From a bacterium (GTDB lineage Bacteria; Chloroflexota; Dormibacteria; UBA8260; Bog-877): a DNA stretch of 25,841 bases. Where the stretch lies: positions 1 through 25,841 of the forward strand of contig JAKABA010000041.1 of assembly GCA_021802115.1 (NCBI GenBank), in the 5' to 3' direction. Numbering within the stretch: the stretch's first letter is position 1; every line of letters starts with the position of its first letter. Below, in pieces: positions 1 through 6,980 of this stretch. The notes beneath the pieces were generated by a model, which searched no databases, was not told the origin of the DNA, and was given only the letters and a program-made list of their open reading frames with translations. The translations under genes were made by a program, and so were the position numbers.

Positions 1-81
1 GCGAAGTGCGGCGACTACTGGCTAACGCGCGGCCCGCGGCGAACCTTTCCGGCCTCCGGTGGCGCCAGCTGAGATCAAGAG
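1..81. other. Left flank, no gene seen
   Basis: The 81 bases left of the tRNA fragment hold no open frame or RNA I can support. If the tRNA fragment is an integration junction, this is original host sequence downstream of the tRNA gene. Confidence 0.4.
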
Positions 82-131
82 TGGTCGGCCCGGTGGGACT
101 CGAACCCACGACCTGAGCTTTATAAGAACCC
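82..131 (-). other. 3' half of a tRNA gene, probable integration (att) junction
   Basis: Read on the minus strand this has the 3' anticodon arm, a 5-nt variable loop, a perfect 5-bp T arm (GTGGG/CCCAC around TTCGAGT), the 3' acceptor strand CGGGCCG, discriminator A and an encoded CCA (TGG at 82-84). The anticodon stem GGGTT/AGCTC closes on loop CTTATAA, giving anticodon UAU (Ile). No matching 5' acceptor strand (about CGGCCCG) or D arm lies upstream on the minus strand, so the gene is not whole. A tRNA 3' half next to an integrase gene is the classic product of tyrosine integrase insertion. The intact tRNA should be at the other end of the element, which I did not find in this window. The tRNA half is clear; the att role is inferred. 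Confidence 0.72.
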
Positions 132-213
132 GGTGCCATGAATTCAGCCAATCTCACGCTGAACTAGCGACCTGCGGGTGTGAGGGACTAAAGTAGGGAC
201 TAACGGTGTTGGG

Positions 214-1371
214 ATGAGCGCGGCGGGAACTACCGGCAAGCGGCGCACCCGAGGGATGGGCTCGGTTTCGCGCGGCAAGGATGGGCGATGGGCCGCCCGC
301 CTTGACCTGGGGTGGATCGACGGCAAACGCCGCCACCAGACGTTTTACGGGCGGACGAAGCTGGAGGCGGAGGAGAAGCTCGCGGAGGCTCGGCGCCACC
401 GGAGGCTGGGACAGGCTCCGGCACCCGCAGGGCTCCCGGTTGGTCGCTACTTGCAGGAGTGGCAGGCTGCCGGGTGCCCGGGGAAGCGGGGAGTGCTACG
501 GCCTACCACGCTGCGGCGCTACCGGGCGGTGATCGCGCACCAGCTCATCCCCCACCTGGGGCGGATCAAGCTGGCTCAGTTGCAGCCCGCCGACGTGGAG
601 CGGATGCTTCATGAGCTGAGCATGCAGGGGAAGGCCGCTTACACCGCTGTGACCGTGCGCTCAGTCCTGCGCAGTGCCCTGAGCCGGGCGGAGCGGAATC
701 AACTGGTCGGCCGCAACGTGGCGAAGCTGGCTGGCGTGGTGACCCCACCCAAGCGTCACCCGATGGTGCTGACACCCGGCGCTGTGGGCCTGGTCCTGGA
801 TGCCTGCGAGCCGGGACTGCGTCGGTTGGTCACGGTGGCGATAGACACCGGGCTGCGGCAGGGCGAGCTGCTGGGGCTGCGCTGGCAGGACGTGGACTTT
901 GAGGGGCGGCGGCTGCATGTCCGGCAGACTCTCCAGCGTGTGGATGGCGCCTACGTGGTGGGACCGCCCAAGTCCGAGACCAGCATGCGGGAGGTGGCCC
1001 TTTCGGAGCTTACCCTGCGGGCACTCGGCGACGAGCGGGAGGCTCAGCAGGCGGCGCGCGTTGCCGCCGGCCCTCGGTGGCGGGAGGCGCTGCCAGACCT
1101 GTGCTTTACCACGGAGGTGGGGGCACCCAGGAACAGCCCCACTAAGGCGTTCCAGCGGGCGCTGAGGCTCGCCGGGCTGCGCCCGCTGCGATGGCACGAC
1201 CTGCGAGCCGTCCACGGGGGCCTGCTGGTGCAGGCCGGGGTTGGCATGTCCACGGCGCGAGACCGGCTCGGCCACTCCACCATCGCGGTGACCAGCGAGT
1301 TCTACAGCGGGGCCGTCGATGCCCTCCAGCGCGAGGCGGCGGAAAAGGTGGGGCGGCTGCTGACCCGGTAG
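214..1371 (+). CDS. int: Tyrosine recombinase (phage-type integrase)
   Basis: A 385-residue site-specific recombinase that would integrate and excise the element at the adjacent tRNA gene. Residues 1-70 look like the arm-type DNA-binding region. Residues 75-165 form the SAM-like core-binding domain. The catalytic domain fills the rest: Arg215 in TGLRQGELLGLRW, Lys253 in PPKSETSMREV, His328 and Arg331 in WHDLR, His354 in LGHSTIAVT and the nucleophile Tyr364. All expected catalytic positions are present and the length is normal for the family, so it looks intact. It starts 80 bp right of the tRNA 3' fragment and reads away from it. The ATG at 214 is the first good start; the ribosome binding site is weak (GTTGGG). 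The family is certain; the exact att site is inferred from position. Confidence 0.95.
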   Translation: MSAAGTTGKRRTRGMGSVSRGKDGRWAARLDLGWIDGKRRHQTFYGRTKLEAEEKLAEARRHRRLGQAPAPAGLPVGRYLQEWQAAGCPGKRGVLRPTTLRRYRAVIAHQLIPHLGRIKLAQLQPADVERMLHELSMQGKAAYTAVTVRSVLRSALSRAERNQLVGRNVAKLAGVVTPPKRHPMVLTPGAVGLVLDACEPGLRRLVTVAIDTGLRQGELLGLRWQDVDFEGRRLHVRQTLQRVDGAYVVGPPKSETSMREVALSELTLRALGDEREAQQAARVAAGPRWREALPDLCFTTEVGAPRNSPTKAFQRALRLAGLRPLRWHDLRAVHGGLLVQAGVGMSTARDRLGHSTIAVTSEFYSGAVDALQREAAEKVGRLLTR

Positions 1372-1490
1372 CTCGCCCGTCCGCTGACGGTGCTGTACCA
1401 GCTAAGACGGGGAGGTGTACCGACCACTGTCAGGTGTGTCAACTTCGGCAGGAAGTGGCGGAAACCACGACACGCCGGGGCTGCGGGTGG
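1372..1490. other. Intergenic region between integrase and excisionase-like gene
   Basis: About 120 bp without a supported gene. It probably holds upstream promoter elements for the excisionase-like gene: ACGACA near 1467 is a weak -35 candidate for the -10 box at 1491. Confidence 0.3.
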
Positions 1491-1511
1491 TACGGTTCCG
1501 TTCGTGAACGG
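1491..1511 (+). promoter_or_regulatory. -10 box and palindrome over the excisionase-like start codon
   Basis: TACGGT at 1491-1496 fits the actinobacterial -10 pattern TAnnnT. The GTG start at 1504 lies eight bases further on, with no ribosome binding site, which suggests a leaderless transcript. CCGTTC-GT-GAACGG at 1498-1511 is a perfect 6-bp inverted repeat that contains the start codon, so it could be an operator for autoregulation. The sites are visible; the function is inferred. Confidence 0.4.
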
Positions 1512-1704
1512 CTTAGACGAGCGTGAGCGGCTGGCGGTCTCGGTGCCCGAGGCTGCGGCGCGGCTCGGGCTGGCCCGGAGCACGGCTTGGGAGTTGGTCT
1601 GGTCCGGACAACTGCCCAGCGCCCGAGTTGGCCACCGGGTCCTGGTTCCGATCGGCGCGCTGGAGCGCTGGTTGGAAGGGCGGACCAGCGGCGAGGGCTC
1701 TTAG
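1504..1704 (+). CDS. Excisionase-family / HTH_17 DNA-binding protein
   Basis: A 66-residue protein from the GTG at 1504. Residues 11-35 (AVSVPEAAARLGLARSTAWELV) form a MerR/excisionase-type helix-turn-helix. They are followed by the typical wing and hydrophobic end (LPSARVGHRVLVPIGALERWLEG). Proteins of this family act as recombination directionality factors or small repressors. Its place directly after the integrase and before the replication-type ATPase fits an excisionase or a module regulator. A longer reading from 1390 is possible, but those extra residues are not family-like and the GTG follows a good -10 box. The fold call is firm; excisionase versus repressor is open. Confidence 0.82.
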   Translation: MNGLDERERLAVSVPEAAARLGLARSTAWELVWSGQLPSARVGHRVLVPIGALERWLEGRTSGEGS

Positions 1705-1904
1705 CGCGTCCGCACGCCCCCGCCGCTGCGGCTCGGCTGGCTGCCGGGTTTGACGACCTGCTCGCCAGGGCGCGGGCCGCCTGCCCAGAACCGGAGGCGT
1801 GTGCTGTGGTCCGGGCGTTGGCTCGGGCGACGGCCTCGGCCCATGGGCTGGCCGCCGACCTGGCGCTGGCTCCGTGGGGACCGGCGCGCAAGGAGGTGGC
1901 ATGA
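1587..1904 (+). CDS. Small unknown protein upstream of the ATPase (start uncertain)
   Basis: The frame from about 1704 to 1904 has strong high-GC coding bias and encodes an Ala/Leu-rich helical protein (RLAAGFDDLLARARAAC, then VVRALARATASAHGLAADLA). It ends inside the ATPase start (GCATGA). No ATG or GTG is well placed: the only upstream start I see is a TTG at 1587, inside the excisionase-like gene, and translation could begin later by coupling. The reading frame is therefore better supported than its 5' end. It shares a likely transcript with its neighbours. No function is recognisable. Confidence 0.5.
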   Translation: MGVGLVRTTAQRPSWPPGPGSDRRAGALVGRADQRRGLLARPHAPAAAARLAAGFDDLLARARAACPEPEACAVVRALARATASAHGLAADLALAPWGPARKEVA

Positions 1905-3190
1905 CGGCCGATGGGACGGCGCTCGCAGTCCCGGCCGTGGACTTCTGTACGGCGGGCGATGATGGGGGCGCTGACGCGCTCGTCGCTGGCCTCGTGGTGC
2001 CCGGCGCGGTGACGTTCCTGGAGGGCGCGCCGAAAGCTGGCAAGACCACAATGCTGCTGGGCCTGATCCGATCGATCCTAGCGGGCGAGGGCTTCCTGGG
2101 GCTGCCAACTCGGTGCTGCCCGGTGGTGCTGGTGAGCGAGGAGTCCCGGGCCACCCTGCGCGAGGCGCTGGCGCGGGCCGGGCTCGACGAGGAGGTCCGC
2201 CTCCACGTCATCGCTGGAGCATCGGCTCGGCGCTTAAGCTGGGCGCAACTGATGGCGGCCGCAGTCAGGGAGTGTGTGCGCGTCGGCGCGCCGCTGCTGG
2301 TGGTCGACACCCTGCCGGGCTTGGCGCTGTTGGGAGCGGAGGGCGAGAACGATGCTGGGGCTGCTGCTGAGGCGGTCGCACCGCTTCGGGACGCGGCCGA
2401 TCGGGGCTTGGCGGTGCTGGCCAGCCGACACGCGCGCAAGTCCGGAGGCAGCGTGGGTACGGCCGGCCGGGGCAGCTCGGCCTTCGCCGGCGCAGCGGAC
2501 ACGTTGTTGCTGCTGACCCGGATTGAGGGCGGCGCGCCTGAGGCTCGGCGGCTAGCCACGGTCTCCCGCTTCGAAGGATTGCCACCCGAGCTGGACTGTG
2601 AGCTGGTCCAGGGACACTGGCAGGCGCTGGGGACTCCGGCGGAGCGCGCCTTCTCGGGGCAGCGGGCAGCGGTCCTGGAGGCGCTCGCGGATGGGGTCGA
2701 GCTGACGGCTGAAAAGGTCGCGGCCGCGACCCCTGGGCTATCCCCCAGACGGGCACGCGAGCACTGCGAGAGCCTGGTCCGGGACGGCCTGCTAGGCGCG
2801 GCTGGGGCTGGCCGGAAGGGTGATCCGCGCCGTTTTCGGCGGATTGCGGCGGTGGCAGGTGAGCAACCGCCGGAATCCCGCCAGTCCGAGTTCAAGTATT
2901 CCGGCGGCTTCCCTTCCGCCACAAACCGCCAGAAAGCGCCGGAAACTCGGAGCCCGGTTTCTGGCGGTTCAGGCCCCCCCCTCTGGGGGGAGGGCCCGGA
3001 TACCGCCAGAAACCTAGACCGGGCTCCGACGGCTGCTGTCTCGGCGTCGGACGAGTGGATTCTGACCGACCCTGGCGAGGTGCCGACCGAGGCGCTCGAC
3101 GAGGGGGCGTTGGTTCCCGGCTCCGACCGGCTGGACGGGCTCGACGATCCGCTCCTTTGGGCGAGTTTTGGGCAGGAGCTCGGGGCATGA
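1901..3190 (+). CDS. RecA-fold AAA ATPase (AAA_25 / RepA-helicase-like)
   Basis: A 429-residue P-loop ATPase. The Walker A motif GAPKAGKT is at residues 42-49, the strand PVVLVSEES follows near 74-82, and the Walker B strand PLLVVDTL has Asp136. This is the layout of RepA/DnaB-like hexameric helicases in plasmids, phages and islands. Residues about 240-300 read as a winged-helix segment (LSPRRAREHCESLVRDGLLG), so DNA binding by the C-terminal part is plausible. Residues about 320-370 are low in complexity and poorly protein-like, exactly where the DNA carries a cluster of repeats. The ATG at 1901 follows a strong AAGGAGGT. The gene overlaps the next by 4 bp (ATGA). The likely role is replication or mobilisation of the element; ATPase is firm, helicase is inferred. 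Confidence 0.85.
   Translation: MTADGTALAVPAVDFCTAGDDGGADALVAGLVVPGAVTFLEGAPKAGKTTMLLGLIRSILAGEGFLGLPTRCCPVVLVSEESRATLREALARAGLDEEVRLHVIAGASARRLSWAQLMAAAVRECVRVGAPLLVVDTLPGLALLGAEGENDAGAAAEAVAPLRDAADRGLAVLASRHARKSGGSVGTAGRGSSAFAGAADTLLLLTRIEGGAPEARRLATVSRFEGLPPELDCELVQGHWQALGTPAERAFSGQRAAVLEALADGVELTAEKVAAATPGLSPRRAREHCESLVRDGLLGAAGAGRKGDPRRFRRIAAVAGEQPPESRQSEFKYSGGFPSATNRQKAPETRSPVSGGSGPPLWGEGPDTARNLDRAPTAAVSASDEWILTDPGEVPTEALDEGALVPGSDRLDGLDDPLLWASFGQELGA
2865..3014. repeat. Cluster of five related sites (possible origin iterons) inside the ATPase gene
   Basis: Five copies of CCGCC(A/G)GAA(A/T) lie in 150 bp, alternating in orientation: CCGCCGGAAT at 2867 (+), ATTCCGGCGG at 2898 (-), AACCGCCAGAAA at 2924 (+), TTTCTGGCGGTT at 2958 (-) and ACCGCCAGAAACC at 3002 (+). 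The first two are a perfect 10-bp inverted pair, the third and fourth a perfect 12-bp inverted pair, and the fourth and fifth match over 13 bp. Between the last two lies a strong C-run/G-run hairpin (2972-2996). Clusters of this kind inside or beside a replication gene are often origins. Transcript control is another possibility. Confidence 0.6.
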
Positions 3191-3669
3191 CCGCCGAGCT
3201 GGAGCTGTGGCAGTCCGAGCCGGTCCCGTTCCAGCAGGCGCTGGCGGAAGCCGTCGGGCGGATCCGGGAGCTGGCGGCGCCGGTGCCGGACTGGAGCGGC
3301 TTCGACTACGTGGAGCACGGTCGCGAGCTTGATGCCGTAGCAGTGGCGCTCAAGTTGGCGAGGGACCTGCCTTCATACCGGGAAGCCCTTGAGCGCTGGA
3401 CCGCGAGTATGGAGACGGCGGCGGCTAGGCGGCTGATCGGTGAGTCCGGCAAGGAGTTCGTGATCCCAGAGGCGATGTTGAGGGCGGCCAGCCCGAGTCT
3501 GACCGGCGCAGTCGAAGGCCGGATGGCGGGCGGCAGCGTCGCAAACGTCACGATCGACGTCACCGGCTCGCACATCATGAGCCAGAACGACATTCAGCTC
3601 CTGGCCCAGAAGTTCGGAGCTGTGCTGACGACGATGTTGCCCTTTCAGAGCATCCAGATCAAGCGATGA
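3187..3669 (+). CDS. Unknown phage/island protein (160 residues)
   Basis: Starts at an ATG that overlaps the ATPase stop by 4 bp, so translation is probably coupled. The first 110 residues are mainly amphipathic helices (FQQALAEAVGRIRELAAPV; LDAVAVALKLARDLPSYRE). The last 50 contain a beta-like stretch (VANVTIDVTGSHIMS) and a short helix ending IQIKR. I recognise no catalytic motif and no known family. Its place between a replication-type ATPase and small phage-type proteins suggests a function within the element. Confidence 0.7.
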   Translation: MTAELELWQSEPVPFQQALAEAVGRIRELAAPVPDWSGFDYVEHGRELDAVAVALKLARDLPSYREALERWTASMETAAARRLIGESGKEFVIPEAMLRAASPSLTGAVEGRMAGGSVANVTIDVTGSHIMSQNDIQLLAQKFGAVLTTMLPFQSIQIKR

Positions 3670-3679
3670 AGAGGAATTC

Positions 3680-4099
3680 ATGAGCGAACCGCGCTTCTTC
3701 TCTGGACTCGTGCAGAAGCACGCCCCCGAGTCGGTCGGACCGTCCGGGCACCATGACGGCCCGGAGGGGCGGCACTATCACTGCAGCGTTCCCGGCTGCG
3801 AGCAGGAACACGCGACGGCGACTCACGCCGCCAGCCATGCCGCCCAGGAGACGGCTGACAAGCGTCAGCCCGAGTTGAAGGTTGCCCACCGCGACCTGCG
3901 CTCCGGTCGGTTCGCCGAATCGATCGAGCGAGCGGCTGTGGACATGGGAGCGCAGGGCGAGATCGCCCACCTCGACCTCACCACAGGCCCGGCGGCTGCA
4001 CAGATCGCGGCGGGCTTCACTCGTCCCCTGATGATCGGTGGGCACGAGTTGGACAGCCCACAGAACCGAGGCGCTGGCACCACGGATGGACGGGCATGA
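3680..4099 (+). CDS. Unknown protein with a possible C2H2-type zinc finger
   Basis: A 139-residue protein starting 10 bp after the previous stop, behind GAGGAATT. Residues 31-53 carry Cys35-x4-Cys40-x8-His49-x3-His53 within HYHCSVPGCEQEHATATH, the spacing of a small C2H2 zinc-binding unit; His44 is another possible ligand. The middle (residues 65-110) is helical and the C-terminal end is short and polar. It overlaps the next gene by 4 bp (ATGA). Zinc binding is inferred from the motif alone; a nucleic-acid or protein contact role would be usual. No family name can be given. Confidence 0.7.
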   Translation: MSEPRFFSGLVQKHAPESVGPSGHHDGPEGRHYHCSVPGCEQEHATATHAASHAAQETADKRQPELKVAHRDLRSGRFAESIERAAVDMGAQGEIAHLDLTTGPAAAQIAAGFTRPLMIGGHELDSPQNRGAGTTDGRA

Positions 4100-4326
4100 G
4101 ACTCACGTGGCCGTGGCAGACACCCGCCTTGGCGGTTGAGGAGGAACCCGAGCCGGGCCCGCGAGAACTACGCAAGCGGGCGGTCCGACTGCGGATCCGA
4201 GCGGCGGCGTGGGACTCGTCAGCCCGGAAGGATCGGACCGAGGCGGACCGCCTGGAGGTGGAGGCCGAAGCGATGGAGCGGCGGCAGCAGCAGGCTCACA
4301 AGCCCAATGGAGCACCGCAGTCATGA
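4096..4326 (+). CDS. Small charged helical protein (76 residues)
   Basis: Starts in a 4-bp ATGA overlap with the zinc-finger-like gene and ends in another with the coiled-coil gene. After a Trp/Pro-rich N-terminus it is a single Arg/Glu-rich helix (residues 23-68, with LEVEAEAMERRQQQ). No family is recognised. It shares its charged, coiled-coil character with the following gene and may be its partner; that is inference. Confidence 0.6.
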   Translation: MRLTWPWQTPALAVEEEPEPGPRELRKRAVRLRIRAAAWDSSARKDRTEADRLEVEAEAMERRQQQAHKPNGAPQS

Positions 4327-5075
4327 GACTCGGCAGACATCCCGAAGAGGCGGCCCCGGAATCGAGCCAGGACGGGCCGGGCCGGACGGAAGCTGCTCCA
4401 ACGGTGTTCTTCAGCGGGCAGGCCGCCAAAGCCCGCCAGCGGGCCGCTCAGCGGCGATCCGAGGCCGAGGCACTTGAGCAGCGGGCGCTGGAGCTAGAGC
4501 AGCTCGCCGTGGTCGAGGCCAGGCGACAGGCTCAGGTGACCGAGGCCGAGCGGCTGGAGCAAGAGGCTCGAGGGTTGGATGCGGGACCGATCCCTGAGAC
4601 GATGGCCGCTCTGAAAGAGGCCCAGGGGCGGCTCAGGAAGGCCGAAGCGCGGATCGCCAAGCTGTTCCGCTGGACGGAGAACCGCCAGCAGGCCCTGCGT
4701 CGCGCCGTGTCGTTGCATGGCGAGCTGCTGGCCGACGGCCTGCCCGGCGACATCGCGTCGGCGGCCCGCAGGGCGCAGCAGCTCGAAGGTGAGCTGGCCG
4801 AGCTGGGAGCCGCCCAACAGGTTGCCGAGAGCGAGCGCCGGCAGGCAGAGGCCGACGTGGAGCGGCTGGCCCGCCAAGTCGAGGAGCTGGAATGGCAGCG
4901 AGACCAACTCTCGGCCAGAGCGAGCTTCCTGCGGCGCTGCGATGGAGAACCTGAGGAGATCCAGCGGGCGCGGGATCGCGACCAAGCCCACCGACAGCTC
5001 GTCGAGGCAAATCCCCGAATGGCGGTTCTCGCTACTGCCTTGGGCGTCCCTATCGAAGCGGTACTGAGACCCTGA
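4323..5075 (+). CDS. Coiled-coil protein, function unknown (250 residues)
   Basis: The ATG at 4323 overlaps the previous stop by 4 bp, and the stop overlaps the next ATG by 1 bp. Residues 34-83 and about 130-205 are continuous Ala/Glu/Gln/Arg-rich heptads (AEALEQRALELEQLAVVEAR; AEADVERLARQVEELEWQ), a long two-part coiled coil. The last 40 residues are compact and less charged (ANPRMAVLATALGVPIEAVLRP). No enzyme motif is visible. In phage-type operons such proteins can be scaffolds or DNA-complex partners, but nothing here proves that. Confidence 0.7.
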   Translation: MRLGRHPEEAAPESSQDGPGRTEAAPTVFFSGQAAKARQRAAQRRSEAEALEQRALELEQLAVVEARRQAQVTEAERLEQEARGLDAGPIPETMAALKEAQGRLRKAEARIAKLFRWTENRQQALRRAVSLHGELLADGLPGDIASAARRAQQLEGELAELGAAQQVAESERRQAEADVERLARQVEELEWQRDQLSARASFLRRCDGEPEEIQRARDRDQAHRQLVEANPRMAVLATALGVPIEAVLRP

Positions 5076-5382
5076 TGATCGAGCTCTTTGATCCGGCGGA
5101 GCTGGAGAGTGAGCCGATGGTGCTGGCAGGGCGACTCATGCGCGTCCAGCCCGCTGGGTCCGCTCGGCTGACCTTCACCGTCCCGACCGAGCCGGTCCCC
5201 ATGGCTCCACCACGGGTCGCCGTCCGTGCTGGTCACGCTCACGCCCACGTCCCGGCCAAGACAGCTCAGGCCGCATGGGAGATCCGCCAGTGCGCACTAG
5301 TGGCCCGTCTGGCGAGGGATCTGGCGGGTACGACAGCCGCTCAAATCGGGGCACCCCAGGGCGCACCGAGAGCGAAGCGAGC

Positions 5383-5410
5383 AGAGCACCGATCGGCCGA
5401 TCGGCACTCT
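5383..5410 (-). terminator. Hairpin downstream of the kinase gene
   Basis: A 28-bp near-perfect palindrome (AGAGCACCGATCGG then CCGATCGGCACTCT; 12 of 14 positions pair) lies 21 bp past the kinase stop, in its direction of transcription. No T tract follows, so it is a weak terminator candidate and could instead be a binding site or part of an insertion end. Confidence 0.35.
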
Positions 5411-5431
5411 GCACCGGGCGAATGGTGCTCT

Positions 5432-5974
5432 CTAGCGGCAGACGGCATCGAGAAGCGCCGTCGCCTCCCGCCGCGAACGGAGCATGTGCACCGTCGCGTG
5501 ACACCCGTTCCGCAGGATCTCGGAGCGTGCGTGCTCGGGGTCTGTATGGCGGTTGCGCCAAATCCTCCGAACGCCGCCCCACTCGTCCCGCAAGCGTCGG
5601 GTGATCGAGTCCTCGCAACCCTCGGGCATCTCGCCAACGGGCTTGCGGAGCCCCCGCGCCATCGCGCGGCTCGCGCACAACCACCAAGGAGTATCGAGAA
5701 AGACGACGGTGTCCGCGCGCTCGAGCCGGAGGGCCAGCGTCTCGTTGTAGTTGCCATCGACGATCCACGCCTCGCCAGCGAGCAGGACGCGTTGCCGGTC
5801 TCTCCACTCGTCGTCCGACGGTCGCACCCAGCCCGGCCTCCAGTAGTGGGCGTCGAGGTGAATCACCGGCAACCCAGTCCTTGCCGCGAGCGCACGGGCG
5901 AATGTGCTCTTCCCGGACCCCATCATCCCGTCGACGAGGACCCGGTGGCCGATCATCCGAGACGCACCGTCCAT
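5432..5974 (-). CDS. P-loop kinase-like protein (adenylate kinase / FlaR-type)
   Basis: A 180-residue P-loop NTPase on the opposite strand to the operon. The Walker A motif GMMGSGKST is at residues 16-24. Then come VIHLDAHYWRPGW (near 37-49), AWIVDGNYNETL and the strand ADTVVFLDTPWW, and an Arg-rich lid-like region (SITRRLRDEWGGVRRIWR). This layout is that of small adenylate-kinase-like proteins often annotated as topology modulation protein FlaR; the true substrate is unknown. The ATG at 5974 gives the family's usual length. It lies inside the broken rusA gene and is the only minus-strand gene before about 17.5 kb, so it probably arrived as separate cargo. CACAAT seven bases before the ATG could be a -10 box for a leaderless transcript. 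Confidence 0.85.
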   Translation of the reverse strand: MDGASRMIGHRVLVDGMMGSGKSTFARALAARTGLPVIHLDAHYWRPGWVRPSDDEWRDRQRVLLAGEAWIVDGNYNETLALRLERADTVVFLDTPWWLCASRAMARGLRKPVGEMPEGCEDSITRRLRDEWGGVRRIWRNRHTDPEHARSEILRNGCHATVHMLRSRREATALLDAVCR

Positions 5975-6350
5975 GGCGCCGATTGTGCCACCGGCGCCGA
6001 GCCGATCGCCGTCCGGCGCTCGTTATCACCAGCGAAGAACGCGCATTCGGATCTCCCACCCACCATGCTGTTTGAGCGACTCACCACTAGCAGCCTTGGG
6101 CGGCGGCGAGCCCTTCGCTGGCCCTCTGGCCGTCGAGGTGACCGCCTACGAGCGCTAGCCCGCCAGCTTCCCAAGCTCGACCGCCTAACCGCCATGCTGG
6201 CCAAGCGCCCCGATGCCGACCGTCTCGTCGAGACCGCTCTCGAGGGCTGCTCCCCCTGTGGGTGGATGATGCTCAGGTGGTCGATCTCGCAGCCCGCGAG
6301 CGATACGCGGTGACCGACTCACCCCGCTGGGAAACCGAGGTAGAGCCACT

Positions 6351-6980
6351 GTGAGCGCCGATCTCAGCGACGAGGTCTTGCAAGGCAACTCTGACTCGAT
6401 CCCAACGCCGAAGCGGAACCGGGGCAACCGGCGCACCGGCCGGGTCCGAGGCACGCACAGTGGGCTGAGGCGCGGCACGCTGGAGTGGCGGAAGGACACT
6501 TTGATCTTGCAGAGGATCGAGCTTGCAGAGCGGCTACGCGCCAGTGGCCTGACCCGGACTGAGATCGCGGCCCGAGTGAGTGCGTGGTCGGCGGCGCAGG
6601 GTGACTTGGACGAGGTCAGCGTGTGGACGATCGACGCAGACCTTGCCCGATCCCGTGACCTCTGGGCTGAGCGAGCCGTCGGTGCTCGCGAGGACCACCT
6701 GGCGGGACTTGCCAACGTCAAGCGCTTGGCCCTGGACGCCTTCGCTCAGGCTCCCACCAGCAGCCTGAACCGGGGGCAATATTTGAACGTGGCGCGACAA
6801 GCCGAGGTGGACGCGGCGAAGATCGACGGCTCGTGGCAGGCCCCGCCAGCGGTGATGGTGGCCGGCCAGAAGATCGAGGTGGTGTTCGTCGGGGCCGACG
6901 AGTGGCACCGGCGCATCCTTGGAGTCCCGCTCGACTCTGATCCAGGTCAGGAGGTGATCGATGCCAAGCCAGTCGAGTAG
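6351..6980 (+). CDS. Unknown phage-type protein with HTH-like segment (209 residues)
   Basis: Starts at a GTG overlapping the rusA stop by 4 bp (GTGA), so it was once coupled to rusA. The first 45 residues are basic and Arg/Gly-rich. Residues 52-105 (ERLRASGLTRTEIAARVS, then VSVWTIDADLARSRDLW) look like a helix-turn-helix. The centre is helical (NVKRLALDAFAQAP) and the C-terminal third has a beta-like strand (KIEVVFVGADEW). Small terminase subunits have this general shape, but I see no decisive motif and call it unknown. It overlaps the next gene by 20 bp. Confidence 0.7.
   Translation: MSADLSDEVLQGNSDSIPTPKRNRGNRRTGRVRGTHSGLRRGTLEWRKDTLILQRIELAERLRASGLTRTEIAARVSAWSAAQGDLDEVSVWTIDADLARSRDLWAERAVGAREDHLAGLANVKRLALDAFAQAPTSSLNRGQYLNVARQAEVDAAKIDGSWQAPPAVMVAGQKIEVVFVGADEWHRRILGVPLDSDPGQEVIDAKPVE

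Larger units (their letters stand above)
5075..6354 (+). pseudogene. rusA: Broken RusA-family Holliday junction resolvase gene
   Basis: The 5' part (5075 to about 5325) encodes a typical RusA start: residues 30-60 read LTFTVPTEPVPMAPPRVAV, then HVPAKTAQAAWEIRQ. Similarity then stops. It resumes near 6088 with GEPFAGPLAVEVTAYER, a TAG at 6156, then in another frame PKLDRLTAMLAKRPDADRLVETAL. After a further shift near 6250 it ends LWVDDAQVVDLAARERYAV and a stop at 6354. PDADRL and WVDDAQV match the conserved Asp motifs (PDxDNL, DD) of RusA. About 0.75 kb carrying an antisense kinase gene separates the halves. One open frame of 412 codons spans most of this, but its middle is only the complement of the kinase gene. 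The gene cannot make a RusA enzyme as it stands. Confidence 0.8.

Noticed and set aside
82..200. A complete tRNA gene
   Set aside because: The 5' acceptor strand and D arm needed to pair with the clear 3' half are absent upstream on the minus strand.
1513..3318. Long 601-codon frame on the minus strand
   Set aside because: It is antisense to the excisionase-like and ATPase genes. It is Ser/Arg/Pro-rich, as expected for a shadow of high-GC coding sequence.
5075..6313. A single 412-codon open frame as one novel protein
   Set aside because: Only its first 85 or so codons are protein-like (RusA). The middle is the complement of the kinase gene, and the end reads as frameshifted RusA.
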